Assembly: GCF_011302055.1 (NCBI RefSeq)
Contig: NZ_CP049871.1
Span: forward strand, 1,322,501 to 1,386,500
From: Sphingomonas sinipercae
Lineage (GTDB): Bacteria; Pseudomonadota; Alphaproteobacteria; Sphingomonadales; Sphingomonadaceae
Direction of reading: 5' to 3'
Length of the DNA stretch: 64,000 nucleotides
Numbering within the stretch: the first letter of the stretch is position 1; each line of letters begins with the position of its first letter. The notes under the pieces were generated by a model. The model did no database searches, had not been told where the DNA came from, and saw nothing but the letters and a program-made list of their open reading frames with translations. Position numbers and translations under genes: made by a program. Shown here piece by piece: positions 9,217 to 17,618 of the stretch.

Positions 9217-11114
9217 CGTGCGTTCTCCTTGCGCCGGCCACGCAGCGCCCGCCCGATCAGGGACAGGCCGCCGCCGAGCGCAATCAGGATGCCGCCCAGC
9301 CAGATCAGGGTCACCAGAGGCTTCCACCACAAGCGAAGCTGCCAGCGTCCATCCTCGGTCGCCTGGCCCAACACCGTGTAAAGCTGGCCCGAGGGCACGG
9401 TCTTGATCGCGGACTCGGTCGTCCCCGTCGGTGGGCTGGAATAGAAACGCGCCTGCGGCTTGAGCACGGACACGCCGCCACCCCGCGACACGCGAAGCTC
9501 CGCTTCGAGCGCGGTCCAATTGGGGCCAGCGGTTGGGGTCACGGATTCGAAGCGCACTAGCCACGGCCCGACCGGAACCGTGTCGCCAACCTTCGCGGCG
9601 ACCAGCACCTCCCTCGTCAGCAGGGCGCTTCCGGCCATGCCGGCGATCGCCACGGCCACTCCTGCGTGCGCGACGACCATGCCCCAGACAGGCAGCGGCG
9701 TCCGCCGCAGCCTGCGACCGAACAGCGGCAGGATGCTTGCGGTCAGCAGGGCCGCCGCGACACCGAGCGAAAGCTTGGCCAGCAGCCCGCCGTCGAACAC
9801 GAACACGACCGCCGCAAACACCGTCAGCCCGACGAGCCCCGGTATTGCGAGCCGTCGGAGTCTCTCACCGCTATCCGACCGCCAGCTAAGCAGCGGTCCA
9901 ACCCCGGCGAGAAGCGCCAGCAGCAGTGCGATCGGGCCGGCGACTGCATTAAAATATGGCGGCCCGACTGAGAGCTTTTCACCGCTGATGGCTTCGACGA
10001 ACAGCGGATAGAGCGTGCCGATGAACACCACCCCGAGGATGACGGTCAGCAACAGGTTGTTGCCGACCAGCCCCGCCTCGCGGCTCAGCAGCTGGAACCG
10101 TGGCCCTTCGGACAAGGCGCTGGATTTCACCGCGAACAGGGCGAGCGCCGCACCGACGTACACCGCCAGAAGTACGAGCAGGAAGGCGCCGCGGCCTGGA
10201 TCGACGGCAAAGGCATGGACTGAAGTCAGCACGCCGGAGCGCACCAGGAACGTGCCGACCATGGACATTGAAAAGGCGACCACCGCCAGCATGATGGTCC
10301 ACGCCCGGAGTGAATCCCGCGACGCCAGCACGTTGATCGAATGGAGCAACGCCGTCGCCGCCAGCCACGGCATCAGCGACGCGTTCTCAACCGGGTCCCA
10401 GAACCACCAACCGCCCCAGCCCAGCTCGTAATAGGCCCAGTAGCTCCCTGCCGTGATGCCGAGCGTCAAAAAAATCCACGCGCCAAGCACCCAGGGCCGC
10501 ATCGCCTTGGCGAGGTCGCGGTCTACCCGACCGGTCAGCAGCGCTCCGACGGCCAGACTGAACGCCACCGACAGGCCGACGTAGCCGAAGTAGAGCGTCG
10601 GCGGATGGAAGGCCAAGCCGGGGTCCTGCAGCAGGGGATTGAGCCCCCTGCCCTCCACGGCCGCTGGGCTTAGCCGAGCAAAGGGATTAGACGCGAACAA
10701 CAGGAACCCGAAGAAGCCCAGGGCTAGCGCTCCTTGGGCGCCCAGGGCCGCGGTGAAGGTCCGTTCCTCAAGCCGGTGCGAGAACAGCGCCAGGATCGCA
10801 CCGGACACGCCCAGCACCGTTACCCACAGCAGCATCGATCCTTCGTGGTTTCCCCAGCTGCCGGCCAGCTTATAAAGCATCAGCTTGGCGGTGTGGCTGT
10901 TCTCCGCCACCAGCTCGACCGACAGATCGGTCCTCGCGAACAGCACGATCAGCAGGATCATCGCCAGCGATGTCAGCGCGCCCTGCGTAACAGCAACCGC
11001 GCGAATAGCGCCGGGCTCGCTCCGTAACGCTGCCGGGCCCAACCCCAGCAAAGTCTGCAATAATGACAGCGCCGCCGCCAGCCAAAGCGCCGCAAGGCCG
11101 GCTTCTGCGATCAC
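9213..11114 (-). CDS. ccmF: Haem lyase subunit CcmF
   Basis: Large inner-membrane subunit of the haem lyase that attaches haem to apocytochrome c. 633 residues with about 13-15 hydrophobic segments and the tryptophan-rich haem-handling motif WGGWWFWDPVENA around residue 230; conserved periplasmic His residues follow. Starts with GTG at 11114, overlapping the ccmE stop as GTGA. Coupled to ccmG downstream in the same way. Confidence 0.96.
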   Translation of the reverse strand: MIAEAGLAALWLAAALSLLQTLLGLGPAALRSEPGAIRAVAVTQGALTSLAMILLIVLFARTDLSVELVAENSHTAKLMLYKLAGSWGNHEGSMLLWVTVLGVSGAILALFSHRLEERTFTAALGAQGALALGFFGFLLFASNPFARLSPAAVEGRGLNPLLQDPGLAFHPPTLYFGYVGLSVAFSLAVGALLTGRVDRDLAKAMRPWVLGAWIFLTLGITAGSYWAYYELGWGGWWFWDPVENASLMPWLAATALLHSINVLASRDSLRAWTIMLAVVAFSMSMVGTFLVRSGVLTSVHAFAVDPGRGAFLLVLLAVYVGAALALFAVKSSALSEGPRFQLLSREAGLVGNNLLLTVILGVVFIGTLYPLFVEAISGEKLSVGPPYFNAVAGPIALLLALLAGVGPLLSWRSDSGERLRRLAIPGLVGLTVFAAVVFVFDGGLLAKLSLGVAAALLTASILPLFGRRLRRTPLPVWGMVVAHAGVAVAIAGMAGSALLTREVLVAAKVGDTVPVGPWLVRFESVTPTAGPNWTALEAELRVSRGGGVSVLKPQARFYSSPPTGTTESAIKTVPSGQLYTVLGQATEDGRWQLRLWWKPLVTLIWLGGILIALGGGLSLIGRALRGRRKENAR

Positions 11115-11560
11115 TGCTCGACCGTCTTCGCCGCTTTGTGCTCGGCCTGCTGGTTGCCAAGCTCCGGCGGCATGTAGCGCTCGTCATGCTTGGCCAGGAT
11201 GTTGTCCGCGACGAAGGTCCCGCGCTGGTCGACAAAGCCCTCCGCGACGGCACCGCTCCCCTCTCGGAACAGGTCGGGCAAGATGCCCCGATATACGACC
11301 GGCACCCGCGCAGCCTCGTCGAACACGACGAAGCGGATGGTGACGCCATCGGCATCGCGCTTCACCGAACCTGCCTGGACCATGCCGCCCAATCGCGCTG
11401 CCTGGCCCGTGGTCGCCTTGCCTGCGGCGATGTCCGTCGGCGTGAAGAAGTAAGCCGCGCGATCCTTGAGGCCCCACATTGCAAGCAATACCGCCGCGCC
11501 GATCGCGATGACGGCGACGAAAATCAGGATGAGCCGCTGGTGCTTGGGCTTGGCGATCAT
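11111..11560 (-). CDS. ccmE: Haem chaperone CcmE
   Basis: Periplasmic haem chaperone that covalently holds haem before transfer to CcmF. 149 residues: N-terminal anchor (about 9-28), OB-fold domain, and the haem-binding signature with H125 and Y129 in ILAKHDERYMPP. A charged tail follows. The ATG at 11560 overlaps the end of ccmD (frame-shifted ATGA). Confidence 0.95.
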   Translation of the reverse strand: MIAKPKHQRLILIFVAVIAIGAAVLLAMWGLKDRAAYFFTPTDIAAGKATTGQAARLGGMVQAGSVKRDADGVTIRFVVFDEAARVPVVYRGILPDLFREGSGAVAEGFVDQRGTFVADNILAKHDERYMPPELGNQQAEHKAAKTVEQ

Positions 11561-11688
11561 CGGTCGGCCCGCGATTGCTCAGCCTGGCGCTCCGCCCGCC
11601 GCATCGCCGTAAAGGCCCAGAGCAACAGGCCGCCGGTTGCCAGCAGGGCCACCGCATAGGCCGCGGTCACGAAGGCCCAATGGTTCAT
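11557..11688 (-). CDS. ccmD: Haem exporter small protein CcmD
   Basis: A 43-residue single-pass membrane protein (MNHWAFVTAAYAVAL..., hydrophobic to about residue 27, then a basic, glutamine-rich tail AMRRAERQAEQ). CcmD stabilises CcmC and helps release holo-CcmE. Identified by position between ccmC and ccmE, by overlaps at both ends (ATGA with ccmC, ATGA with ccmE) and by the WxFVxxAY pattern at its N-terminus. It is at the short end for the family. Confidence 0.88.
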   Translation of the reverse strand: MNHWAFVTAAYAVALLATGGLLLWAFTAMRRAERQAEQSRADR

Positions 11689-12401
11689 TGCGTCGCGCTC
11701 CGCCGCAAGCGCGCCTCGACCTTCAGCCGAGCAAGCTCGGCACGCATCAACATCAACGTCGCCGCCGCGAACAGGCAGGTGAAGCCAAGCACCGACAGCC
11801 GCAGCGGCCAGGCCAAGTCAGGATGAATGCTCGAACCGCCAAGAGTGATGCTTTGCACCTGGTGGAGCGTGCGCCACCACAGCACCGAATAATGGATGAT
11901 CGGCAAGTTGATCGCGCCCACCAGGCCGAACAGCGCGGCCATGCGCCCTTCGGTGCCGCGCTCGCGTTCCGACGCGGCGAGCGCGATGTACCCGAGGTAA
12001 AGGAAGAACAAGATGAGCATTGACGTCAGGCGCCCGTCCCATTCCCACCAAGTGCCCCAGGTCGGCCGTCCCCAGATCGACCCGGTCAGCAGGCAGACCG
12101 CAGCGAAGACGGCGCCGCACGGCGCGAGCGCCCGCCCAGCGACCGCTGCCAGCGGGTGGCGCCACACGAGTTGGGAAACCGAAGCCGCCGCAATGCCGCC
12201 CCAGCCCGCCATGCCCAACCATGCCGAAGGCACGTGAACGTACATGATGCGGACCGTTTCACCTTGAAGGTAGTCAGGGGGCGATAGGGTCAATCCGCCA
12301 ACCAGGGCCATCGCCGTCAACACGAGGCCGACACCCAGCAACCAACTGGTCGCCGGCTTCGCGATGCGTAGGAAACGCGCCGGGTTGGCAAGCGCGTGCA
12401 C
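11685..12401 (-). CDS. ccmC: Haem exporter / holo-CcmE maturation protein CcmC
   Basis: Six-helix inner-membrane protein that loads haem onto CcmE. 238 residues with the tryptophan-rich WGTWWEWD motif and flanking His residues (for example MYVHVPSAW and PIIHYSVLWW). Start is GTG at 12401, 8 nt after the stop of the leucine-dehydrogenase-type gene. The ABC subunits CcmA and CcmB, usually upstream, are not in this cluster. Confidence 0.95.
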   Translation of the reverse strand: MHALANPARFLRIAKPATSWLLGVGLVLTAMALVGGLTLSPPDYLQGETVRIMYVHVPSAWLGMAGWGGIAAASVSQLVWRHPLAAVAGRALAPCGAVFAAVCLLTGSIWGRPTWGTWWEWDGRLTSMLILFFLYLGYIALAASERERGTEGRMAALFGLVGAINLPIIHYSVLWWRTLHQVQSITLGGSSIHPDLAWPLRLSVLGFTCLFAAATLMLMRAELARLKVEARLRRSATQ

Positions 12402-12409
12402 GATTGGGC

Positions 12410-13462
12410 CTATGCCCTTCCGATCAATCGCTGCGCCATCGCGTCGGCGACTGCCGCCGGGTTGCGACCGCTGCTCGCGCTCTCGGACCAGATTTGCTCA
12501 AGGCGCGTCGGAATGCCTTCGATCCGCTCCCGGACCAAGTGCGCGTCCCCGTCACCCAGATATTCGGTGCAGACGTTGATGATGCCGCCGGCATTGATGA
12601 CATAGTCAGGTGCGTAAAGGATGCCCCGCTGCTGCAGCCGCTCGCCGTCCTGCGGCGTCGCAAGCTGGTTATTGGCGCCGCCGGCAACGACTGGCGCGTT
12701 GAGACGAGCAATGCTCTCCTCGGTGAGGATCCCGCCCAGCGCATTGGGGCTGATAACGTCGGCCTCGAGGAACAGGATCTCGTCGGTGGAGACAACCTTG
12801 CCGTCCACCTTCTTCGCAAGCGCCTGCGCCTTCGCCTGATCGACGTCCGCAATCGACAGCCGCGCGCCTTCCGAACATGCGTGCAGCGCGACACCGCTCG
12901 CGACGCTGCCAGCGCCTTGCAGGGCGATATGCAGGCCCTCGACGCTATCCTTGCCCAGCGCCTGCTTCACCGCCGCCTTCAGGCCCAGGAAGACGCCAAG
13001 CGAAGTGTGCGGCCCCGGGTCGCCGCCAACGCCTTGCGCCTCCTCGGGTGGAAGGCCGGCGACGAACCTGGTCTGGCGGCGCACTTCGATCATGTCGGTG
13101 ACGCTCATGCCGACGTCTTCAGCCGTGACGTAGCGCCCGCTCAACTGGTCGACGGCCTTGCCGAACGCGGCGAGATAACCCGGGCTCTTGGTCCGGTCCT
13201 CGGGCGCCAACAGCACCGACTTGCCCCCGCCCAGCGGAAGCCCCGCCATGGCATTCTTGTAGCTCATGCCGCGCGACAGCCGCAGGGCATCCTTCAGCGC
13301 CTCGGCCGAATCTGCATAATGCCAGAAGCGAGCGCCGCCGGCCGCCGGGCCAAGGTGCGTCGAGTGAACGGCAATGATCGCCTTCAGCCCGCTGGTCGGC
13401 TCATCGATGAAATGAAGGCCTTCGTGCGCGTCGTAATCGGGGAAGCCCCAGGGCGTTTCCAT
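12410..13462 (-). CDS. Leucine dehydrogenase-type amino acid dehydrogenase
   Basis: NAD-dependent oxidative deaminase of the Glu/Leu/Phe/Val dehydrogenase family. 350 residues: N-terminal catalytic domain with the lysine signature (LPLGGGKSV, catalytic K81; a second Lys, K69, lies in SYKNAMAG), then a Rossmann domain (GAGSVASG). Length and motifs fit leucine or valine dehydrogenase better than glutamate dehydrogenase (about 420 residues); specificity cannot be assigned by eye. The ATG at 13462 is the first start after the tRNA-His gene; the longer frame reads through the tRNA. It may be co-transcribed with ccmC. Confidence 0.85.
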   Translation of the reverse strand: METPWGFPDYDAHEGLHFIDEPTSGLKAIIAVHSTHLGPAAGGARFWHYADSAEALKDALRLSRGMSYKNAMAGLPLGGGKSVLLAPEDRTKSPGYLAAFGKAVDQLSGRYVTAEDVGMSVTDMIEVRRQTRFVAGLPPEEAQGVGGDPGPHTSLGVFLGLKAAVKQALGKDSVEGLHIALQGAGSVASGVALHACSEGARLSIADVDQAKAQALAKKVDGKVVSTDEILFLEADVISPNALGGILTEESIARLNAPVVAGGANNQLATPQDGERLQQRGILYAPDYVINAGGIINVCTEYLGDGDAHLVRERIEGIPTRLEQIWSESASSGRNPAAVADAMAQRLIGRA

Positions 13463-13493
13463 GTCTTCGGGAAGTCCAATTCTGCCAGAAAAA

Positions 13494-13571
13494 TGGGGCG
13501 ACCGACGGGACTTGAACCCGCGACCCCCGGTACCACAAACCGGTGCTCTAACCAGCTGAGCTACGATCGCC
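13494..13571 (-). tRNA. tRNA-His (GTG)
   Basis: Minus-strand cloverleaf with the histidine-specific extra G at -1 paired with C73, acceptor GCGATCG/CGGTCGC, D-arm GCTGGTTAGAGC, anticodon stem CCGGT/ACCGG around TTGTGGT (anticodon GTG), T-arm GGTTCAAGTCC, and encoded CCA. Confidence 0.95.
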
Positions 13572-13654
13572 ACCGCGCCGCGCGGGACGGTTCCCTTGGA
13601 CGCGCGCGCTCCTTAGGGTTCGCTGCTCTCGAAGGCAAGCAAAGGGGGCGGCAA

Positions 13655-14113
13655 ATGGCCAACGCGACGATGGGCAAATTCGGCTTCCCCGGAACGCTTG
13701 TCCGGGACTTTGGCCATTGGGCGGTGTTGGTCCGTCCGGCTCAGGTCACACTCGGTTCGCTGATCCTTGCCTCGACGGGCGAGGCGACGCGCTATTCCGA
13801 CCTCCCGGCCGCCGCCTTTGGGCAGCAGGGAGAGGCTATCCGGGCGATCGAGGCCGCCCTCACCGCATTCTGCAAATATGAGCGGCTTAATTACCTGATG
13901 CTGATGATGGTCGACCCGCACGTGCACTTCCACGTCATCCCGCGTTACGAGGGTGCGCGCGAGTGGAACGGGCTCAAATTTGCGGATGCGGGCTGGCCCG
14001 GCCCGCCAGACCTGGGCTCGGCAAGGACATTGGCCGCGCCTCAACTGACTGCGCTAACCGAGGAATTGCGGCCACTGTTCGACGAGGGGCGTGGTGGGCG
14101 CGACAGGGATTGA
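13655..14113 (+). CDS. HIT-family nucleotide hydrolase/transferase
   Basis: A 152-residue histidine-triad protein. The triad H89-x-H91-x-H93 (DPHVHFHVIPR) is intact; such enzymes hydrolyse nucleotide phosphoramidates or transfer nucleotidyl groups (Hint/Fhit-like), with loosely defined cell roles. The ATG follows AGGGGG by about 8 nt. The last 22 bases, including the stop, lie inside the antisense tRNA-Val gene, so the C-terminal residues (after about FDEG) are encoded by tRNA sequence. Confidence 0.87.
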   Translation: MANATMGKFGFPGTLVRDFGHWAVLVRPAQVTLGSLILASTGEATRYSDLPAAAFGQQGEAIRAIEAALTAFCKYERLNYLMLMMVDPHVHFHVIPRYEGAREWNGLKFADAGWPGPPDLGSARTLAAPQLTALTEELRPLFDEGRGGRDRD

Positions 14114-14166
14114 ACCTGTGACCCCACCCGTGTGAAGGGTGTGCTCTACCGCTGAGCTACGCGCCC
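14092..14166 (-). tRNA. tRNA-Val (CAC)
   Basis: Minus-strand cloverleaf: acceptor GGGCGCG/CGCGCCC, D-arm GCTCAGCGGTAGAGC, anticodon stem CACCC/GGGTG around TTCACAC (anticodon CAC), T-arm GGTTCAATCCC, discriminator A and encoded CCA at 14094-14092. Its 3' 22 nt overlap the HIT gene on the other strand. It lies 54 nt downstream of hupB and may share its transcript. Confidence 0.94.
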
Positions 14167-14174
14167 GCCTGTGC

Positions 14175-14206
14175 CGCGGAGCGCGCCAGATACGAGCCGC
14201 TCCGCG
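14175..14206. repeat. GC-rich inverted repeat between hupB and tRNA-Val
   Basis: CGCGGAGCG (14175-14183) and CGCTCCGCG (14198-14206) form a perfect 9-bp hairpin stem with a 14-nt loop. There is no T-tract on either side, so it is not a standard terminator; it might slow transcription, protect the hupB 3' end or guide tRNA processing. Confidence 0.5.
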
Positions 14207-14220
14207 TCGTGTCCAGAGAG

Positions 14221-14493
14221 TTACTGAACGGCGTCCTTGAGCACCTTGCCGGCGCGAAATTTGGGCTGCGACGTTGCCTTGATCTGCATTGGCTCCCCGG
14301 TGCGCGGGTTACGCCCGCTCGAGGCCTTGCGACGAGTTACGGAGAAATTGCCGAAACCGACCAGCCGAACTTCGTCGCCGCGCTTGAGCGTCGAGGTGAT
14401 GACCTCGAGCATCGTTTCGACCGCCCGCGCGGCATCGCCGCGATTGAGGCCTGCACGATCGGCGACCTGACCAATCAACTCCTGCTTGTTCAT
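14221..14493 (-). CDS. hupB: DNA-binding protein HU
   Basis: Small nucleoid-associated protein (90 residues) that bends DNA as a dimer. The whole HU fold is visible, including the beta-arm signature GFGNFSVTRRKASSGRNPRTG and the DNA-arm proline in the RNP turn. The ATG at 14493 is preferred over upstream starts in the open frame because the protein then begins MNKQELIG as in the family. It directly follows lon, the usual alphaproteobacterial order. Confidence 0.96.
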   Translation of the reverse strand: MNKQELIGQVADRAGLNRGDAARAVETMLEVITSTLKRGDEVRLVGFGNFSVTRRKASSGRNPRTGEPMQIKATSQPKFRAGKVLKDAVQ

Positions 14494-14546
14494 CGTGTCG
14501 CCGCTCCAATCGTCCGCTGAAGAGACTCGCACAGCCTCGGCCGCCG

Positions 14547-14575
14547 GTTAAGGCAATAACTTCGCCGCGAGTCAA
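14547..14575 (-). promoter_or_regulatory. Predicted sigma70 promoter of hupB
   Basis: Minus strand TTGACT (14575-14570), 17-bp spacer, CTTAAC (14552-14547), placing transcription start about 45 nt before the hupB ATG. It fills the gap between lon and hupB, implying hupB can be transcribed independently of lon. Confidence 0.45.
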
Positions 14576-14580
14576 AGCCT

Positions 14581-16977
14581 CTAGTGCCGTACTCCGACCG
14601 GGTTGTCGCCAACCGGGACATGTAACGCCTCCGCCGCATGTTCATCGGCGTCGGTCCACTCGATCGGCCGCATTGGCTCGGTCATCGCGATTGGGATAAC
14701 CTCGTCGACATGGCTGACGGGGATGATTTCCAGGCTGGCGGTGACCGCCGCCGGAATTTCGACCAGGTCCTTCTCGTTTTCGGCGGGGATCAGCACCGTC
14801 TTGATGCCGGCGCGAAGCGCAGCAAGCAGCTTTTCCTTAAGTCCACCGATCGGCAACACGCGGCCGCGCAGCGTCACTTCGCCGGTCATCGCGACGTCGC
14901 GCCGAACCGGGATCCCGGTCAGCGTCGAAATCATTGCCGTGACCATGCCGATCCCGGCTGAGGGCCCATCCTTTGGAACCGCGCCCTCGGGCAAGTGGAT
15001 GTGGATGTCCTTGCGGGCGAACACGCTCGGCTTGACCCCGTAGGATGGAGAGCGCGCCTTCACGAAGCTCATCGCCGCCTGGATCGACTCCTGCATGACA
15101 TCGCCAAGCTTGCCGGTGGTCTTGATCTGGCCCTTGCCGGGCACGGTGACCGCTTCGATCGTAAGCAATTCGCCGCCGACTTCTGTCCAGGCCAGGCCGG
15201 TGACAGCGCCGATCTGGTCCTCCTCCTCGCTCATCCCGTAACGGTAACGGGTCACGCCCAGGAACTCGCCGAGGTTCTCGTCGGTCACGGTGACGCTGTC
15301 GGTCTTGTTTTCCAGGATTCGGCGCAGCGACTTGCGGGCGATCTTCGCCAATTCGCGCTCGAGGGTCCGGACACCGGCCTCGCGCGTGTAATGCCGAAGG
15401 ATTCCGCGCAGGCCGTCGTCCGTGATGGTCAGTTCGTTCGGCTTGAGCCCATGCGCCTCGACCTGCTTTGGCATCAGGTGACGCTTGGCAATCTCGACCT
15501 TCTCGTCCTCGGTATAGCCTTCGAGCCGGATGATCTCCATGCGGTCGAGCAGCGGCTGCGGCATGTCGAGCGAGTTGGCGGTCGTCACGAACATCACGTC
15601 CGACAGGTCGTAATCGAGCTCGAGATAATGGTCCTGGAACTTGCTGTTCTGCTCCGGATCCAGGACCTCAAGCAGCGCCGATGCTGGATCGCCTCGGAAA
15701 TCCTGACCGAGCTTGTCGATTTCGTCGAGCAGGAACAACGGGTTGGACGTCCCTGCTTTCTTGAGATTTGAAATCACCTTGCCCGGCAACGAGCCGATAT
15801 AGGTACGGCGGTGGCCGCGGATTTCTGCTTCGTCGCGAACGCCGCCGAGCGACTGGCGAACGAATTCGCGGCCCGTTGCGCGCGCGATCGAGCGGCCGAG
15901 CGAGGTTTTGCCCACGCCAGGCGGGCCGACCAGGCACAGGATCGGTCCTTTCAGCTTATTAGTGCGGGCCTGGACCGCGAGATACTCGACAATCCGCTCC
16001 TTCACCTTTTCGAGGCCGTAATGATCCTCATCGAGGATGGCCTGCGCCTCGGCGATGTCTTTCTTGACCCGCGACTTCTTGCCCCACGGCAGCGACAGCA
16101 GGACGTCCAGATAATTGCGCGCGACCGTCGCTTCCGCTGACATCGGCGCCATGGCCTTGAGCTTCTTCAGCTCGACGTTGGCCTTGGTTCGCGCTTCCTT
16201 CGACAGCTTGGTCTTGCGGATCTTGGCGGCGAGCTCGACGAGTTCGTCCCCGCCCTCCTCGCTCTCATTGCCAAGCTCGCGCTGGATCGCCTTCAACTGC
16301 TCGTTGAGATAATATTCGCGCTGGGTCTTCTCCATCTGGCGCTTGACCCGGCTGCGGATCTTTTTCTCGACCTGAAGCACGCCCAGTTCGCCTTCCATGA
16401 AGGCGAATACCATCTCCAGCCGGCGCGCCGGGTTCAGCTCACCCAGCAAAGCCTGCTTGTCGGCGACCTTCACCGACAGGTTTGACGCCACCGCGTCGGC
16501 TAGCACCGACGCATCGCCGATCTCGGCCAGCTGGATGCCGGTTTCCGGCGGCAAGCGCTTGTTGAGCTTCGCGTAATTCTCGAACTGATCGACAACCGAG
16601 CGCATCAGCGCCTGTGCTTCCGGTCCATCGGCCGCTTCTTCGGCGACATCCTCAACCTCGGCAGCCATGAAACCGTCCTGCTCGACGATCGCGGTCAGCC
16701 GGGCACGGCGGACGCCCTCGACCAGCACGCGCACGGTCCCGTCCGGCAGCTTGAGCAATTGCATGGCGGTCGCGACCACGCCGAGATCGTAAAGCGCGTC
16801 ACGATCGGGATCGTCCTCGCTCGGATCGAGTTGCGCGACGAGGAACAGCTCCTTGTCGGCGCCCATCGCCGCTTCAAGCGCGGCAACGGACTTTGCGCGA
16901 CCGACGAATAGCGGGACGATCCGCTGGGGAAAGACGACGATGTCGCGGAGCGGCAGTAGCGGAAGTGTGCGAGTCAT
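14581..16977 (-). CDS. lon: ATP-dependent protease Lon
   Basis: Cytosolic AAA+ protease that removes misfolded and regulatory proteins. 798 residues: N-terminal substrate-binding LON domain (about 1-200), coiled-coil linker, AAA+ module with Walker [10 protein letters not shown] near residue 350, and C-terminal serine-lysine protease domain with S673 (PKDGPSAG) and K716. All catalytic residues are intact. An RpoH-like -10 (CTCCATAT) lies just upstream but its -35 (GTTGCGG) is weak, so heat regulation is plausible rather than shown. Confidence 0.98.
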   Translation of the reverse strand: MTRTLPLLPLRDIVVFPQRIVPLFVGRAKSVAALEAAMGADKELFLVAQLDPSEDDPDRDALYDLGVVATAMQLLKLPDGTVRVLVEGVRRARLTAIVEQDGFMAAEVEDVAEEAADGPEAQALMRSVVDQFENYAKLNKRLPPETGIQLAEIGDASVLADAVASNLSVKVADKQALLGELNPARRLEMVFAFMEGELGVLQVEKKIRSRVKRQMEKTQREYYLNEQLKAIQRELGNESEEGGDELVELAAKIRKTKLSKEARTKANVELKKLKAMAPMSAEATVARNYLDVLLSLPWGKKSRVKKDIAEAQAILDEDHYGLEKVKERIVEYLAVQARTNKLKGPILCLVGPPGVGKTSLGRSIARATGREFVRQSLGGVRDEAEIRGHRRTYIGSLPGKVISNLKKAGTSNPLFLLDEIDKLGQDFRGDPASALLEVLDPEQNSKFQDHYLELDYDLSDVMFVTTANSLDMPQPLLDRMEIIRLEGYTEDEKVEIAKRHLMPKQVEAHGLKPNELTITDDGLRGILRHYTREAGVRTLERELAKIARKSLRRILENKTDSVTVTDENLGEFLGVTRYRYGMSEEEDQIGAVTGLAWTEVGGELLTIEAVTVPGKGQIKTTGKLGDVMQESIQAAMSFVKARSPSYGVKPSVFARKDIHIHLPEGAVPKDGPSAGIGMVTAMISTLTGIPVRRDVAMTGEVTLRGRVLPIGGLKEKLLAALRAGIKTVLIPAENEKDLVEIPAAVTASLEIIPVSHVDEVIPIAMTEPMRPIEWTDADEHAAEALHVPVGDNPVGVRH

Positions 16978-17096
16978 ATGATGCTATATGGAGAGCGCGA
17001 CCTCCATCCGCAACGCGACGAAGGCTTCGATTGAATCGCCGGTAAGCCCGGCCTGCCCGGGAGGGAAGCAACACCGGTCAACCGTAGGGAAGTGAG

Positions 17097-17618
17097 CTAG
17101 GGCGTCATGCCCCTGGAGACGAGGAGAGCCGGCAAGAGGTTCTGCAACGCGTGCACGGCCATCGGGATCAGGAAGGCCAGCAGCAAGGAGCGCTGGCGCC
17201 AGGTGATAAAAAGGGTCGAAAAGACGAGGAATGGCCACCAGATGATGAAGCCCCACACCGGCGCCTTCGCCGCATGGAGCAGGCCCCAACCGACAGCGCT
17301 GATCGCGACTGCAATTTCGGGACGAACCAGCCGTTGCAGCAGGAGCAAGACCACGCCCATTGCCAGCGTTTCAACCACTGGCGCAAAGATCACGAGCGCG
17401 AAGATCGCTTCGATCCCCCGCATCGGGAAAACCGGTGCGGCGGCATCATCGACCAAGGTCGAGGCAATCAGCGCCAGCACCATGCTGATGGGAAACGAGA
17501 CGAGCCATCCCGCACCAATCGCAATCAGCGGGTCGCGCGGCTTGAGCAGCTGATCCGGCACATATTTATAGAGCGGCCGCGCCCAAATTTGACTGGACGC
17601 TCCCGGACCGTGCGCCAT
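17097..17618 (-). CDS. CPBP-type intramembrane protease-like protein
   Basis: A 173-residue protein with about five hydrophobic segments. The pattern of CPBP/Abi (CAAX-protease-like) glutamic intramembrane proteases can be followed: E83 in PVVETLAMG (motif 1, with one glutamate instead of EE), WGLLH with H115 (motif 2) and H156-ALQ-N160 (motif 3). Family members cleave membrane or prenylated proteins or serve as bacteriocin immunity factors; the substrate here is unknown. The ATG at 17618 shares one base with the clpX stop (TGATG), so it is translationally coupled to clpX, and it is followed by lon. Confidence 0.65.
   Translation of the reverse strand: MAHGPGASSQIWARPLYKYVPDQLLKPRDPLIAIGAGWLVSFPISMVLALIASTLVDDAAAPVFPMRGIEAIFALVIFAPVVETLAMGVVLLLLQRLVRPEIAVAISAVGWGLLHAAKAPVWGFIIWWPFLVFSTLFITWRQRSLLLAFLIPMAVHALQNLLPALLVSRGMTP

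Noticed and set aside
14175..14206. Terminator of hupB
   Set aside because: Perfect hairpin but no T-tract on either strand; kept only as an inverted repeat.
16978..17010. RpoH promoter of lon
   Set aside because: The -10 (CTCCATAT) is good but the -35 at N14 (GTTGCGG) matches poorly; not reported as a feature.
17041..17100. Possible 4.5S SRP RNA (GGGAGGGAAGCAAC resembles the SRP tetraloop region)
   Set aside because: The defining GGAAGG-AGCA symmetric loop and long flanking stem are absent.
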